Positions 1-17,043 of a stretch of DNA of 64,000 nt are shown here, piece after piece (within the stretch, counting starts at the first letter, position 1; every line of letters begins with the position of its first letter). The stretch is from positions 1 to 64,000 of the forward strand of contig JAKFWF010000022.1 in assembly GCA_021730785.1 (NCBI GenBank), given 5' to 3'. This DNA comes from Hyphomicrobiaceae bacterium. GTDB lineage: Bacteria > Pseudomonadota > Alphaproteobacteria > Rhizobiales > Hyphomicrobiaceae. The position numbers were made by a program, and so were the translations under genes. The notes under the pieces are model-generated. The model saw nothing but the letters and a program-made list of their open reading frames with translations. It searched no databases and was not told where the DNA came from.

Positions 1-174
1 CTAGGCTGTGGACGCTTGCGAAACTGTAAAGCGCGCGGCGCAAACAGAAGCATGCTGCTGAGTTGTCAAGTTCTGCCCCGGGCGCGCTTTGATACCCTTA
101 ACCATCAGAAAAATAGTAATATTTTCTCGATTTTTCCGACGATCGGCGTGCGCTTTCAACTGTCAACAAAAAAG

Positions 175-203
175 TTTACATTGCTTTCAGCATGAGCTAT
201 GAG
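175..203 (+). promoter_or_regulatory. Putative sigma-70 promoter for tRNA-Trp/secE/nusG
   Basis: A -35 TTTACA at 175-180 and a -10 TATGAG at 198-203 are separated by 17 bp, which predicts a start near 210, 40 bases before the tRNA. The sequence upstream (1-174) is AT-rich around 109-150 and shows no convincing coding frame. The assignment is inference from box match and position. Confidence 0.45.
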
Positions 204-249
204 CAGCCTCTGAACTGGTTGGAGTGCTTGAGCGCAAAAGCGCTCGATG

Positions 250-325
250 AGGGGTTTAGCTCAGCTGGTAGAGCGTCGGTCTCCAAAACCGAAGGTCGTG
301 GGTTCGATCCCCCCAGCCCCTGCCA
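250..325 (+). tRNA. trpT: tRNA-Trp (CCA anticodon), CCA end encoded
   Basis: The sequence folds as a standard cloverleaf. The acceptor AGGGGTT pairs with AGCCCCT, the D stem is GCTC/GAGC, and the anticodon stem TCGGT/ACCGA encloses the loop CTCCAAA with anticodon CCA. The T loop is TTCGATC and the 3' CCA is genomically encoded. One T-stem pair (T opposite C) is mismatched. tRNA-Trp directly before secE-nusG is the usual order in many proteobacteria and supports cotranscription. Confidence 0.96.
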
Positions 326-481
326 GATCCGCATAAGGCTGGATGCACGGTGAAGGCCGCGCGCCGGCCTATGAATGTGTCTTTCGTGATGTGTCGCCCT
401 GATGGCGGCGGCGCGGTGGTCGTGGCCACCTGAACAGAACGGGCGGCGCGCGCGTTCGTTGCGGCGAGGTTGAAGGGTTTG

Positions 482-679
482 ATGGCGAAATACAATCCGA
501 TCGAGTTCATACAGGAAGTGCGGGCCGAAGTCGCGAAAGTCACGTGGCCGACCACCAAGGAGGTCTGGATCACGACGGTGGCTGTCATCATCATGGTGAC
601 GCTGGCTTCGTTGTTCTTCACCGCCGCTGATCAAATTATCAGCTGGATCATCAAGCAGATCCTGGGGATTGGACTGTAA
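482..679 (+). CDS. secE: Preprotein translocase subunit SecE
   Basis: A 65-residue small subunit of the SecYEG channel of the inner membrane, where it clamps SecY. The protein begins MAKYNPIEFIQEVRAE and contains the conserved amphipathic segment VAKVTWPT before a single membrane helix in the C-terminal half, as in the short single-span SecE of alphaproteobacteria. The ATG at 482 is chosen over an in-frame TTG 12 bases upstream because an AAGGG precedes it and the N-terminus then matches the family. It lies between tRNA-Trp and nusG, the classical arrangement. Confidence 0.95.
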   Translation: MAKYNPIEFIQEVRAEVAKVTWPTTKEVWITTVAVIIMVTLASLFFTAADQIISWIIKQILGIGL

Positions 680-781
680 CCCCGCAGGTTCGTCCGGTTT
701 CTGCTCGCTTGGCATCAGAGGTCCCGGGTCGCCGCGCAAACGGTTCGCGCGAGCCTGGATATCGAGGAAACGAAGTTCGCA

Positions 782-1324
782 ATGTCGAAGCCCAAGCGCT
801 GGTACATCGTGCACGCATATACCAACTTCGAGCGTAAGGTGGCTGACGCCATCCGCGAACGCGCGAAGCAGGGTCACATCGAGCACCTGTTTGAAGATAT
901 CGTGGTGCCGACGGAAGACGTGGTGGAGGTCCGGCGCGGTCGCAAGGTGCAGACCGAGCGCAAGTTCCTGCCGGGCTACGTGCTGGTGAAGATGGAAATG
1001 ACCGACGCCGCGTTCCTGATGATCAAGAACACGCCGAAGGTCACCGGCTTTCTCGGCACCGACAACAAGGCGACGCCGATCCCCGATGACGAGGCGATGC
1101 GCATGATGCGCCACGTCGAGGAAGGGGTCGAGCGGCCTAAGCCGACCGTTACGTTCGAGATCGGCGAGCAGGTCAAGGTGGCGGAAGGGCCGTTCGCGAC
1201 GTTCCAAGGCCACGTGGAGGAAGTCGACGAGGAGCGCGCCCGTCTCAAGGTCGCGGTATCGATTTTTGGCCGGCCGACGCCGGTCGAACTGGAATTCAGC
1301 CAGGTCGAGAAATTGGCCGGTTGA
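782..1324 (+). CDS. nusG: Transcription termination/antitermination factor NusG
   Basis: NusG (180 residues, close to the 181 of E. coli) binds RNA polymerase, suppresses pausing, and links transcription to Rho and to the ribosome through S10. Residues 5-115 form the NGN domain (WYIVHAYTNFE, then KFLPGYVLVKM) and residues 127-160 form a KOW domain (GEQVKVAEGPFATFQG). It follows secE with a 102-bp gap. The next gene is rplK, beyond a repeat-rich spacer of about 250 bp. Nothing appears truncated. Confidence 0.98.
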   Translation: MSKPKRWYIVHAYTNFERKVADAIRERAKQGHIEHLFEDIVVPTEDVVEVRRGRKVQTERKFLPGYVLVKMEMTDAAFLMIKNTPKVTGFLGTDNKATPIPDDEAMRMMRHVEEGVERPKPTVTFEIGEQVKVAEGPFATFQGHVEEVDEERARLKVAVSIFGRPTPVELEFSQVEKLAG

Positions 1325-1329
1325 CTCAT

Positions 1330-1471
1330 GCCGCATCCGGCCGGCTCCGCGTCAGCGGAGTCGGATGCGGGATTTCTGAGTTGTCGCCGCCGACACGCGT
1401 TCCGCGCGCCGGCCGGCGGCGACGGCTACCGCCGCATCCGGCCGGCTCCGCGTCAGCGGAGTCGGATGCGG
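1330..1471 (+). repeat. Three-hairpin mosaic repeat between nusG and rplK
   Basis: Two exact 41-bp copies lie at 1330-1370 and 1431-1471. Each can fold on itself, with CCGCATCCG pairing with CGGATGCGG and CTCCGC pairing with GCGGAG around a GTCA loop. Between them is a third inverted repeat, GTCGCCGCCG (1383-1392) with CGGCGGCGAC (1414-1423). The A-B-A layout resembles bacterial interspersed mosaic elements. No T tract follows, so it is unlikely to be a simple terminator. Confidence 0.85.
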
Positions 1472-1571
1472 CAACTAAAAAGTGCGGGAGGGCATCGGAT
1501 GTTCCGCTGCCCGCTGACCGCTAACCCAGGAGGCGCCCGACGGGTGCCGCCGTTACTGCCAGGGGAGACCA

Positions 1572-2000
1572 ATGGCGAAGAAGATCGATGGCTACATCAA
1601 CCTGCAAGTGCCGGCCGGGAAGGCGAACCCTTCGCCGCCGATCGGACCCGCGCTTGGCCAGCGTGGCGTCAACATCATGGAATTCTGCAAGGCGTTCAAC
1701 GCCAAGACGAAGGACATGGAGCCGGAAACGCCGATCCCCGTGAAGATCACGGTGTTCTCGGACCGCTCGTTCACGTTCGAGATGCGCACGCCGCCGGCGA
1801 GCTTCTTCCTCAAGAAGGCTGCCAAGATCACCGCGGGCAGCAAGGCGCCGGGCGTCACCAGCGCCGGCACGGTCACTATGGCGCAGTGCCGGGAGATCGC
1901 CACGACCAAGCTCAAGGACCTCAATACCGACAACGTCGAGCAGGCAGCCAAGACGATCGCCGGCTCGGCCCGGTCGATGGGCATCCAGGTGGTGGAGTAA
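1572..2000 (+). CDS. rplK: 50S ribosomal protein L11
   Basis: A 142-residue protein of the GTPase-associated centre, binding 23S rRNA under the L10/L12 stalk and needed for RelA activation. The N-terminal domain shows the proline-rich [17 protein letters not shown] segment and the C-terminal RNA-binding domain contains [13 protein letters not shown]. The ATG is preceded by AGGGGAGA. rplA starts 4 bases downstream, so the two are co-translated. In other bacteria L1 represses this pair by binding the leader; the repeat-rich spacer upstream is where such a site would lie. Confidence 0.98.
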   Translation: MAKKIDGYINLQVPAGKANPSPPIGPALGQRGVNIMEFCKAFNAKTKDMEPETPIPVKITVFSDRSFTFEMRTPPASFFLKKAAKITAGSKAPGVTSAGTVTMAQCREIATTKLKDLNTDNVEQAAKTIAGSARSMGIQVVE

Positions 2001-2004
2001 GCAC

Positions 2005-2718
2005 ATGAGCAAAGCTGGAAAGCGCATCCGCAGCGCCCGCGAGACCGTGAACCGTGACAAGGCCTATGGGCTGGACGAGGCCTTGAAGCTGATGAAGGCC
2101 GGTGCCAAGGCCAAGTTCGACGAATCGGTCGACATCGCCATGAACCTCGGCGTCGACCCCAAGCACGCCGACCAGATGGTGCGTGGCGTGTGCAACCTGC
2201 CGAACGGCTCGGGCCGTTCGCTCAAGGTCGCCGTGTTCGCGCGCGGTGCCAAGGCAGAAGAAGCCAGGAACGCAGGCGCCGATATCGTCGGTGCGGAGGA
2301 CCTGGTCGACATCGTTTCCAAGGGCACGATCGATTTCGATCGCTGCATCGCAACGCCGGACCTGATGGGTCTCGTTGGCCGCCTGGGCAAGGTTTTGGGT
2401 CCGCGCGGCCTGATGCCGAACCCGCGCGTCGGCACGGTGACGATGGATGTCGCCAACGCCGTCAAGGGCGCGAAGAGCGGTGCTGTCGTTGAATTCCGCG
2501 TCGAGAAAGCCGGCATCGTGCATGCGGGCGTTGGTAAGGCGAGCTTCAGTGAAGCGCATCTTGCCGAAAACATCCGCGCGTTCGTCGATGCCGTGAACCG
2601 GGCGAAACCGGCCGGTTCCAAGGGGACTTACGTCAAGAAGGTCGCGATCAAGTCGACCATGGGACCCGGCATCAAGGTCGAGCAGTCGACCGTGATGGCG
2701 GCCACCACGCAGAACTGA
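2005..2718 (+). CDS. rplA: 50S ribosomal protein L1
   Basis: A 237-residue L1-stalk protein that binds 23S rRNA and assists deacylated tRNA release. It is also the usual autogenous repressor of the rplK-rplA mRNA. The family signature is visible in [20 protein letters not shown] around residues 120-140. Length is close to that of E. coli (234). It begins 4 bases after rplK and is followed by a 368-bp spacer before rplJ, so a second transcription or regulatory unit may start there. Confidence 0.98.
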   Translation: MSKAGKRIRSARETVNRDKAYGLDEALKLMKAGAKAKFDESVDIAMNLGVDPKHADQMVRGVCNLPNGSGRSLKVAVFARGAKAEEARNAGADIVGAEDLVDIVSKGTIDFDRCIATPDLMGLVGRLGKVLGPRGLMPNPRVGTVTMDVANAVKGAKSGAVVEFRVEKAGIVHAGVGKASFSEAHLAENIRAFVDAVNRAKPAGSKGTYVKKVAIKSTMGPGIKVEQSTVMAATTQN

Positions 2719-3086
2719 GCGACATGACAGGTCCGGCAACGGGCTCAAATGGAATGGGTGGATCGAAAGAACCACGCTAGGGGCGGTGGCCGGCTCGAAC
2801 GGCAACCACCTCGACCCTGTCCGAGATTGCAGGTGCAGCCCTTCCCCGTGGAGGGCAGCTTAATTCCCGGGATTTGCCGCCGGGGCCAGCATGAGACGGG
2901 AGGCAACCCGATAGCGCCGACGGCAAGTCTGCCGGCACTCACGGTTTGAAACTCTCCGGGCACGCGCCGTCGGGTCACGTTCGACCTGGCGCGCGGACAG
3001 GTTAAGCGGCCGGCATCCGCCGGCCATGTGCAACCGCCACGGGGCCGCAATCGGTCTCGGGGCACTCAAGCTAGGAGAGGCTTCAA
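2719..3086 (+). promoter_or_regulatory. rplJ leader region (putative L10-binding leader)
   Basis: This 368-bp spacer between rplA and rplJ has no convincing coding frame. It contains several GC-rich inverted segments, including the GGCAGC and GACGGGAGGCAAC stretches around 2850-2915. In most bacteria the mRNA leader here binds the L10(L12)4 complex and represses rplJL translation, and position and length fit. I cannot confirm the conserved L10-leader fold by eye; a covariance-model search would settle it. Confidence 0.45.
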
Positions 3087-3596
3087 GTGGACAGAGCTGC
3101 GAAAGCAGAGCTCGTGACCGCGCTCCACGACGTGTTCAAGGACACGGGCGTGGTTGTTGTTGCCCACTATGCCGGGATGACCGTCGCTCAGATGACCGAC
3201 TACCGCCGCAAAGTCAAAGCGGCCGGCGGTTCGGTCAAGGTGGCAAAAAACCGGCTGGCGAAGATCGCAGCAAAGGATACGGACAGCGCATCGATCGTCA
3301 ATCTCTTCAAGGGCCAGACCTGTCTGGCCTATTCGAAGGATCCGATCACTGCGGCAAAGGTCGCCGTCCAATACGCCAAGACGAATGACAAGCTCGTCAT
3401 TCTGGGTGGTGCCATGGGCTCGACCGTCCTCGATCCGGCGAATGTGAAAGCTCTCGCCGAACTGCCGTCACTGGATGAACTGCGGGCCAAGATCATCGGC
3501 CTCCTCAACGCACCGGCGACCAAGATCGCCCGTACCGTCAAGGAGCCGGGCGCCAAGCTCGCACGCGTCATTCAGGCGAAGGCAGCTCAAGGGTAA
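3087..3596 (+). CDS. rplJ: 50S ribosomal protein L10
   Basis: A 169-residue base of the L7/L12 stalk. It holds L12 dimers through its C-terminal helix and, in well-studied bacteria, binds its own mRNA leader. The N-terminal rRNA-binding domain includes [19 protein letters not shown] and [12 protein letters not shown]. It uses a GTG start at 3087 with a strong AGGAGAGG seven bases upstream. rplL follows after an 81-bp spacer. Confidence 0.97.
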   Translation: MDRAAKAELVTALHDVFKDTGVVVVAHYAGMTVAQMTDYRRKVKAAGGSVKVAKNRLAKIAAKDTDSASIVNLFKGQTCLAYSKDPITAAKVAVQYAKTNDKLVILGGAMGSTVLDPANVKALAELPSLDELRAKIIGLLNAPATKIARTVKEPGAKLARVIQAKAAQG

Positions 3597-3677
3597 CGAC
3601 AAAACCAGCGCAGGGCACACGATGCTCGGACAACACACCAACCATTCGAACATTCAAACCGTGAAGGAAAAGACACC

Positions 3678-4049
3678 ATGACCGATCTCACCAAGATCGT
3701 TGACGATCTCTCGAAGTTGACCGTTCTGCAGGCCGCTGAACTCGCCAAGATGCTGGAAGAGAAGTGGGGCGTCTCGGCCGCTGCTGCGGTCGCCGTTGCC
3801 GGCCCTGCCGCTGCGGCTGGTCCCGCCAAGGAAGAGCAGACCGAGTTCACCGTGATCCTGGTCGCCGGCGGCGACAAGAAGATCAACGTGATCAAGGAAG
3901 TGCGCGCCATCACCGGTCTTGGTTTGAAGGAAGCCAAGGATCTGGTCGAAGCCGGCGGCAAGGCCGTGAAGGAAGGCGTGTCGAAGGACGAGGCCGCCAA
4001 GCTGAAGAAGCAGCTGGAAGACCAGGGCGCCAAGGTCGAACTGAAGTAA
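3678..4049 (+). CDS. rplL: 50S ribosomal protein L7/L12
   Basis: A 123-residue stalk protein that recruits translational GTPases. The N-terminal dimerisation helix ([21 protein letters not shown]) leads into an Ala/Pro/Gly-rich hinge (residues 37-53), then the globular domain with EKTEF-like and [20 protein letters not shown] segments. The start ATG is preceded by GAAGGAAA. The 270-bp gap to rpoB holds a REP-doublet repeat and another hairpin. Confidence 0.98.
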   Translation: MTDLTKIVDDLSKLTVLQAAELAKMLEEKWGVSAAAAVAVAGPAAAAGPAKEEQTEFTVILVAGGDKKINVIKEVRAITGLGLKEAKDLVEAGGKAVKEGVSKDEAAKLKKQLEDQGAKVELK

Positions 4050-4081
4050 TCGAGTGAGCGAATAGCGGATAGCCAATGGCT

Positions 4082-4191
4082 CGTAGGTTGGGTTAGACCG
4101 GCCCGTTTGCCGGTCGTAACCCAACGTTCCGCGAGTGGTGGTCGAAGTTGTTGGGTTACGGACGCGAAGTGGCGTCCTAGCCCAACCTACG
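4082..4191 (+). repeat. REP-doublet (REPIN-like) element, copy A
   Basis: A 110-bp unit with terminal inverted repeats CGTAGGTTGGGTTAG and CTAGCCCAACCTACG. Inside are two tandem hairpins, each capped by TTGGGTTA and TAACCCAA-type arms around variable GC clamps (GACCGG/CCGGTC, then GGACGC/GCGTCC). A second copy lies at 60460-60567. This layout is that of paired REP sequences mobilised by IS200-like REP-associated tyrosine transposases (family knowledge). No transposase is in the window. Confidence 0.85.
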
Positions 4192-4200
4192 GCCAAGTCC

Positions 4201-4238
4201 TTATTCGATGACCCGCGGCCCTGCGGTTCATCGAATAA
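4201..4238 (+). promoter_or_regulatory. Hairpin in the rplL-rpoB spacer
   Basis: Bases 4201-4216 pair with 4223-4238 over 15 of 16 positions (outer arms TTATTCGATGA and TCATCGAATAA, loop GGCCCT). There is no following T tract. In E. coli the rplL-rpoB spacer holds a partial terminator and an RNase III site. A similar role is possible here but not shown. The AATAG/TTATTCG flavour also links it to the GAATAG repeats elsewhere in the window. Confidence 0.5.
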
Positions 4239-4319
4239 CGATGTTGTGCAGCATCTGGCGGATCTGCTGCGGGGGCGCCCGCGCACCTCCAACCCAGACC
4301 ATATAGGAGCGGACAGAGC

Positions 4320-8492
<4,173 letters not shown>

Positions 8493-8638
8493 GTGCTGCC
8501 CCAGCGCGGGGAAACGCGCCGGCCGAGCTGGCCGAGCGCACTCGCCATTTGCTTCGCCCGCCCTGCAGGCGAAGCATCAATTTTTCAGACTTTGGCCCCT
8601 AGCGAAGCCGCCCCCTTCGCCGACGAGGAGATCAGCCG

Positions 8639-12856
<4,218 letters not shown>

Positions 12857-12887
12857 GTTGCGCGATCAAGGCACGGGAGTTGCTGCG

Positions 12888-12916
12888 GCGAAGGATCAAC
12901 GATCCTTCGCTGTTTT
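12888..12916 (+). terminator. Rho-independent terminator after rpoC
   Basis: A perfect 10-bp stem GCGAAGGATC/GATCCTTCGC (12888-12897 and 12901-12910) has a 3-base loop and is followed by TGTTTT. It points with rpoC and lies just before the 3' end of the convergent caspase gene. Confidence 0.9.
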
Positions 12917-12932
12917 CATGACGACGCGTCGA

Positions 12933-14294
12933 TCAGCGACAACCCAAGTCGCGCTCCCGGGCCGCGAGCGCGGCCACCCGCTCCTGATCGGCAGCCGACA
13001 TGGCGGCGCGGGCAGAGCCTTCGTCGCGAAAGCAGCCGGCGTTGCCGAATGCCTGTCGTCCCCGTGCGGTGGTGAAGCAATAGCCGTGGCGGTGCCAGAT
13101 CGAGTTGCGGCTGGTCCAAATGCTGTCGCACGTCTCAGCCGGGGGCTGAGCCGTGACCGGTGTCGGCGCTGGCGATATTGCCCGACGCGTCGACAGGAAG
13201 TTACGGCAGCAGGCGATCCAGTTGCCGTGCGCCCATCCAGACGTCCCGTCCAGCAGCACGACTCGCTTCCACACGCCTTGGCTCTCCACCACCTTGAGCA
13301 GGGTATCGGGTCCCATGGTCGCGATCCTGGCGCCGTCGCTGCCGGCGCCCGATCGCAGCGCGAGGAAGTTGTCGCCCTTCGGATCGAGGCCGCTCACATA
13401 GTGGTACGGTTCAGCAATCCGTTCAGGTGGCGGCAGCGCTGTTGGCGGCGGCGGCTGCTTTGCCGCCGGTGGCGATGCTGCTGCAACCACGGCTGGCTGC
13501 GTGCCGGCGAACGTGACTTCGTCAATCAGCGATGAGTTCTCCCAAGGTATCTGCCGCTCGTTCGTCGACCGCTGAACGTCCGAGCGAACGCGGCGCATGA
13601 CGGCGTGGACGTCGGCTCCGGATTGGTTGATGTGGCGCAGCAGTGACTCAGTAAATGGGCTATTGCGGCCGTCGCCATCGTCGGCGACGTTTCCTGGCTC
13701 GGTCGAGTAGGCAATGAACGTGCCGATCCCGGCGTAGACGCGCGCGAGCCCGCGCGAAGCTCCAGCCGAACGCGTGCTCTTCGTGCGTTCCAGTTCGTTG
13801 GCGAATGGATTGTTGCGGCAGGCATCAAGGATGATGATGCGACTGCGCGACACTCTCGAAACGTCGCTCAGCAGAGCATTGAGCGACACGAGGTTTGATC
13901 GTGCATCCTCTTCCTTTTCAACCCGGGCGTCGACCGGGAACAGGAAATTCTCGCCACTGATCTGCACCGCATGCCCGGCGTAGAAAATCAGCGCCAGATC
14001 CTCGCTGCGAAGCGATTGTGTGAATGACTGGAATTTGGTCAGGAACTCGGTGCGCTTGAGATCGAGGCCCAGGCTCACCTCATAGCCCAAAGCCTCCAGC
14101 CGGACTTTGAGATCCTTGGCATCATTGACTGGATTGCGCAATTGGGGTGTGTGCGCGTAATTCGAATTGCCAACGACAAATGCCTTTTGCGCCGCATGCG
14201 CCTTGGTGGCCATGGTCACTGCCACACAGGCGATGGCCAACAACAGCTGCATTCGTACGATCGCAGGAATTCTATGCAAAATTTGTTGGCGCAT
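12933..14294 (-). CDS. Secreted caspase-family protease with SH3 and YARHG domains
   Basis: A 453-residue protein with a hydrophobic export signal (about residues 14-35, ending AHA-A). The peptidase C14 domain (36-265) carries the catalytic His108 in FYAGHA and Cys159 in ILDACRNNPF. A Pro/Ala linker follows, then a bacterial SH3 domain (about 298-362, with ALRSGAG and GTSGWAHG) and a cysteine-containing YARHG domain (389-452). The set suggests a periplasmic or surface orthocaspase that binds the envelope; substrate is unknown. The ATG at 14294 is preferred over a TTG six bases upstream because GGAGG lies 6 bases before it. It runs opposite to rpoC and follows an MscS-type channel gene on the same strand after 238 bp. 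Confidence 0.88.
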   Translation of the reverse strand: MRQQILHRIPAIVRMQLLLAIACVAVTMATKAHAAQKAFVVGNSNYAHTPQLRNPVNDAKDLKVRLEALGYEVSLGLDLKRTEFLTKFQSFTQSLRSEDLALIFYAGHAVQISGENFLFPVDARVEKEEDARSNLVSLNALLSDVSRVSRSRIIILDACRNNPFANELERTKSTRSAGASRGLARVYAGIGTFIAYSTEPGNVADDGDGRNSPFTESLLRHINQSGADVHAVMRRVRSDVQRSTNERQIPWENSSLIDEVTFAGTQPAVVAAASPPAAKQPPPPTALPPPERIAEPYHYVSGLDPKGDNFLALRSGAGSDGARIATMGPDTLLKVVESQGVWKRVVLLDGTSGWAHGNWIACCRNFLSTRRAISPAPTPVTAQPPAETCDSIWTSRNSIWHRHGYCFTTARGRQAFGNAGCFRDEGSARAAMSAADQERVAALAARERDLGCR

Positions 14295-14532
14295 GGGCAA
14301 CCTCCAAACTTGGACTGTGGCTCACTGCAATAAATTCGTATCTCCAACCGATCGCAGCATAACAAAGAACTGAACTGCGTTTCAGCGCGATCGTGCCGAA
14401 TTTTGTTGATCAGGGGTCGTCGCTCATGGCGCCCCCCTGCCGCGCATGACCCACAGCACGGAAACGGTCAGAGGGACCAAGGGCCCTGGCCGTTTGCGGT
14501 TTGGCAGCCTGGGGTGCGGCCGCAGGGGTATT

Positions 14533-17043
14533 TCAGCTGCGACGCGCAGCGGTTGCCACGGCTGGCGTCTGCACGGTCGGCGGCGTCAATACGGCGGCTT
14601 GCGGGGGCTGCACTGCGCCCTCTGTCGACGATACGACGCTTGTGGTCGACTGCTGCATGGTCGCGTAAATGCCAGCCGCGCGGAAGGCCTTGAGGATGGC
14701 AACGTGCAGGTTCGATTTCACCCGCCCGGTGAAGTTCACATCCGAAATCGTGACACGTAGATTGAAGGTTATGTGATCGGGAGCAAATGCGAATAGCACC
14801 GCCATGGGTGCGGGCTCGTTGAGCACCAGCGGCTGTCCACGGGCTGCGGCCTCAAGCAGTGTGATCACCTTCTCCGGATCCGTCTTGATGTCGGTCATGA
14901 TCGTTAGAACGATGCGGCCAACCGTGTTGCGGTGCGTCCAGTTGAGCACGCGACCGGAGATCAGCTCTGAATTCGGCACGATCAGGCTGGCGCGGTCGAA
15001 GGTCTCGATTTCGGTCGATCGGACCGAGATGCTGCGCACGTTGCCCTGCTGGTCGCCGAGCACGATCCAGTCGCCGACCTTGATCGGCCGTTCGACCAGC
15101 AAGATCAGGCCGGACACGAAGTTATTGACGATCGATTGCAAGCCAAAGCCGATGCCGACCGACAGTGCGCCGGCGACAATGGCCAGATTGGTGATATCGA
15201 AGCCGGCGTATGATACGGACACCAGGGCAGCGAGGCCGACGCCGAGGTAGCCGACGGCCATGTCGACCGAGTTCGATACGCCAGCATCCATCCGCCCCTT
15301 ATCCATGACGCGTTCGCGCAGCCAGCGCTGGATCAGGCGCGTCAGGAACAGCAGACCGACGAACAGCATGACGCCGATCAGGATCCGCACCAGGGAGATG
15401 CGGAAGTGGCCGACCTCGAAGCCAAAGAACAGGGCCTTGGCCCAATCGCGGATATCGACGGCGGCAAAACCCCATTGCAGCAGCAGCATGGGCAGGGCGA
15501 CGAGCGCCAGGCTGAACGTCGCCACCACCTCGACGAGCTTCACGATCTGCTGCTGGCGGTTGCCGTCGATGCCCAACCGGCCTTCGAGGAAGGTGCCGAC
15601 ACGGCTGCGCTGCTCGGGGCGATCGCGGGTGGCGGCACGCATGCCGAGATAGAACAGGCCGGCGATCGCGAGCACCGTGCCGGTCAGTACGATCTGATGG
15701 GACACATAGCGGCCAAGCGCGATGTATCCAGTTGCCGAGCTGAGCAGTATGAGAAGCGTCAGGGCCCACATCGGCCCCTTGATCCACAGCGGCGCATGCC
15801 GGCGGACCGGATTGATGTTGAGCTTGTCGAGGCCATTGACCGCCCGCAATGGGCCGGTCTGGGGGACAAAGGGCGTGAGCAGCAGGGCCGCCAAGAGGAC
15901 GGCCGTGACCATGTTGGTGATGAATGTCTGCGCTACAGTAACAAACAGCGGCACGTAGATGGCCCGTCCGAACTCCACCAGCACGGTGTCGACGATGTAC
16001 ACGCCCAACATGGCTTTGGTGAACAGCAGCAGGTGCGATGCAGTGCGATCGTCGACCGGGATGAGACGCCATTGCGGCTGCCGCGGCGTCAGCGCCACGC
16101 GCGCCAGCGCGGCGCCGGCGATGTAGATCAGCGTGCCCTGGAGCAGAATTTCAGCCGTGCGCTCCCACGGCGAAAAGAACATCCCCATGTTGTCCAGTCC
16201 GGCATACAGCAGGCCGGCCGCGGCGGCGGGCGCAAGCATCCGCGCCGGGGCGACACCGGCTGCCGATATGATGCGGTCGAAGAACGTTGGAATGCCGGCG
16301 AAGCGCGCCTGTCGTGCCGCTATCACGCGCTCGACCAGCAGCCAGACGAAAATACCGACCGCCAGTGCGCCGAACAGGATTCCTATCAGCTCTAGCTTGT
16401 GGCTCTGGCTTTTCTCCACCCAGTCGCCGCCGTAATACTTGGCCCGGCTGATGATCGTCGGCATGCGGCCGCTGACGTCCTGCCAGACCGAAGGCAACAG
16501 CGGGCTCGTGCGCCGCTCGAACAGATTGCGCGAGAAAATCTGGTAGCGGATGACCGTGATGCGGTCGATCAGCTGCTTGGCGCGCACCCAGGCCAACTCG
16601 GTCGTTTTGATCGCGCCGTCGAGCGCGCCGGCCATGGCATTGAGGCGCGCCCGTTCGGCGGCGATCGTCGGCGTTTCCGGTTGATCCTTCGGCGGTGGTC
16701 CGAGCCTTTCGATCTGGCTCTTGACCTCGGCCAGCTGCGGACGGAGCCCTTCTGCGGTCGATGTCGACTCGTAGATGATCTGCTCCACGTTGGAGCGCAC
16801 GCGCTGTAGTTCGCCCTCAAGTTCCTTCAGTTGCTGGATCGACTTTTCTGCGGCCTCGATACTTTTGGCCAGCCGCTCCACGGGCGAGGTGATTTCCGGC
16901 GGCAGCGCCGGCGCTGCCGCCGACGGCGTGGCGGCAGCCGGTGGTGTGGCGGCCGGCGCAGCAGGCTGCTGGGCCATCGCCGCAAACGGCATCGCAGCCA
17001 TCATCAGGATTATCGCAAGAGTTGCACGCACGCGCCGTACCAT
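14533..17043 (-). CDS. MscS-family mechanosensitive channel with long N-terminal extension
   Basis: An 836-residue inner-membrane protein. A signal peptide (LAIILMMAAMPFAAMAQ) leads to a periplasmic segment with coiled-coil features (DUF3772-like, about residues 45-200). Multiple membrane helices follow, then the MscS pore and beta domain (GIGFGLQSIVNNFVSGLILL, then ERPIKVGDWIVLGDQQGNV). This is the MscK/DUF3772 class, predicted to release solutes on hypo-osmotic shock. The ATG at 17043 is chosen because it begins the signal peptide and has GGAG 11 bases upstream; an upstream in-frame start would add 32 unlikely residues. With the caspase gene it separates rpoC from rpsL. Confidence 0.9.
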   Translation of the reverse strand: MVRRVRATLAIILMMAAMPFAAMAQQPAAPAATPPAAATPSAAAPALPPEITSPVERLAKSIEAAEKSIQQLKELEGELQRVRSNVEQIIYESTSTAEGLRPQLAEVKSQIERLGPPPKDQPETPTIAAERARLNAMAGALDGAIKTTELAWVRAKQLIDRITVIRYQIFSRNLFERRTSPLLPSVWQDVSGRMPTIISRAKYYGGDWVEKSQSHKLELIGILFGALAVGIFVWLLVERVIAARQARFAGIPTFFDRIISAAGVAPARMLAPAAAAGLLYAGLDNMGMFFSPWERTAEILLQGTLIYIAGAALARVALTPRQPQWRLIPVDDRTASHLLLFTKAMLGVYIVDTVLVEFGRAIYVPLFVTVAQTFITNMVTAVLLAALLLTPFVPQTGPLRAVNGLDKLNINPVRRHAPLWIKGPMWALTLLILLSSATGYIALGRYVSHQIVLTGTVLAIAGLFYLGMRAATRDRPEQRSRVGTFLEGRLGIDGNRQQQIVKLVEVVATFSLALVALPMLLLQWGFAAVDIRDWAKALFFGFEVGHFRISLVRILIGVMLFVGLLFLTRLIQRWLRERVMDKGRMDAGVSNSVDMAVGYLGVGLAALVSVSYAGFDITNLAIVAGALSVGIGFGLQSIVNNFVSGLILLVERPIKVGDWIVLGDQQGNVRSISVRSTEIETFDRASLIVPNSELISGRVLNWTHRNTVGRIVLTIMTDIKTDPEKVITLLEAAARGQPLVLNEPAPMAVLFAFAPDHITFNLRVTISDVNFTGRVKSNLHVAILKAFRAAGIYATMQQSTTSVVSSTEGAVQPPQAAVLTPPTVQTPAVATAARRS

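Noticed and set aside
109-147. AT-rich inverted sequence (AGAAAA/TTTTCT) before tRNA-Trp as a terminator
   Set aside because: Only 6 AT pairs hold the stem and the upstream gene is outside the window.
1330-1471. Hairpin pair as a CRISPR array
   Set aside because: Only two units, each self-complementary over its length, no cas genes and no further repeats.
2890-2913. Seven-codon Arg-rich frame in the rplJ leader, possible leader peptide
   Set aside because: No clear ribosome site and L10 control is not known to use a leader peptide; likely chance.
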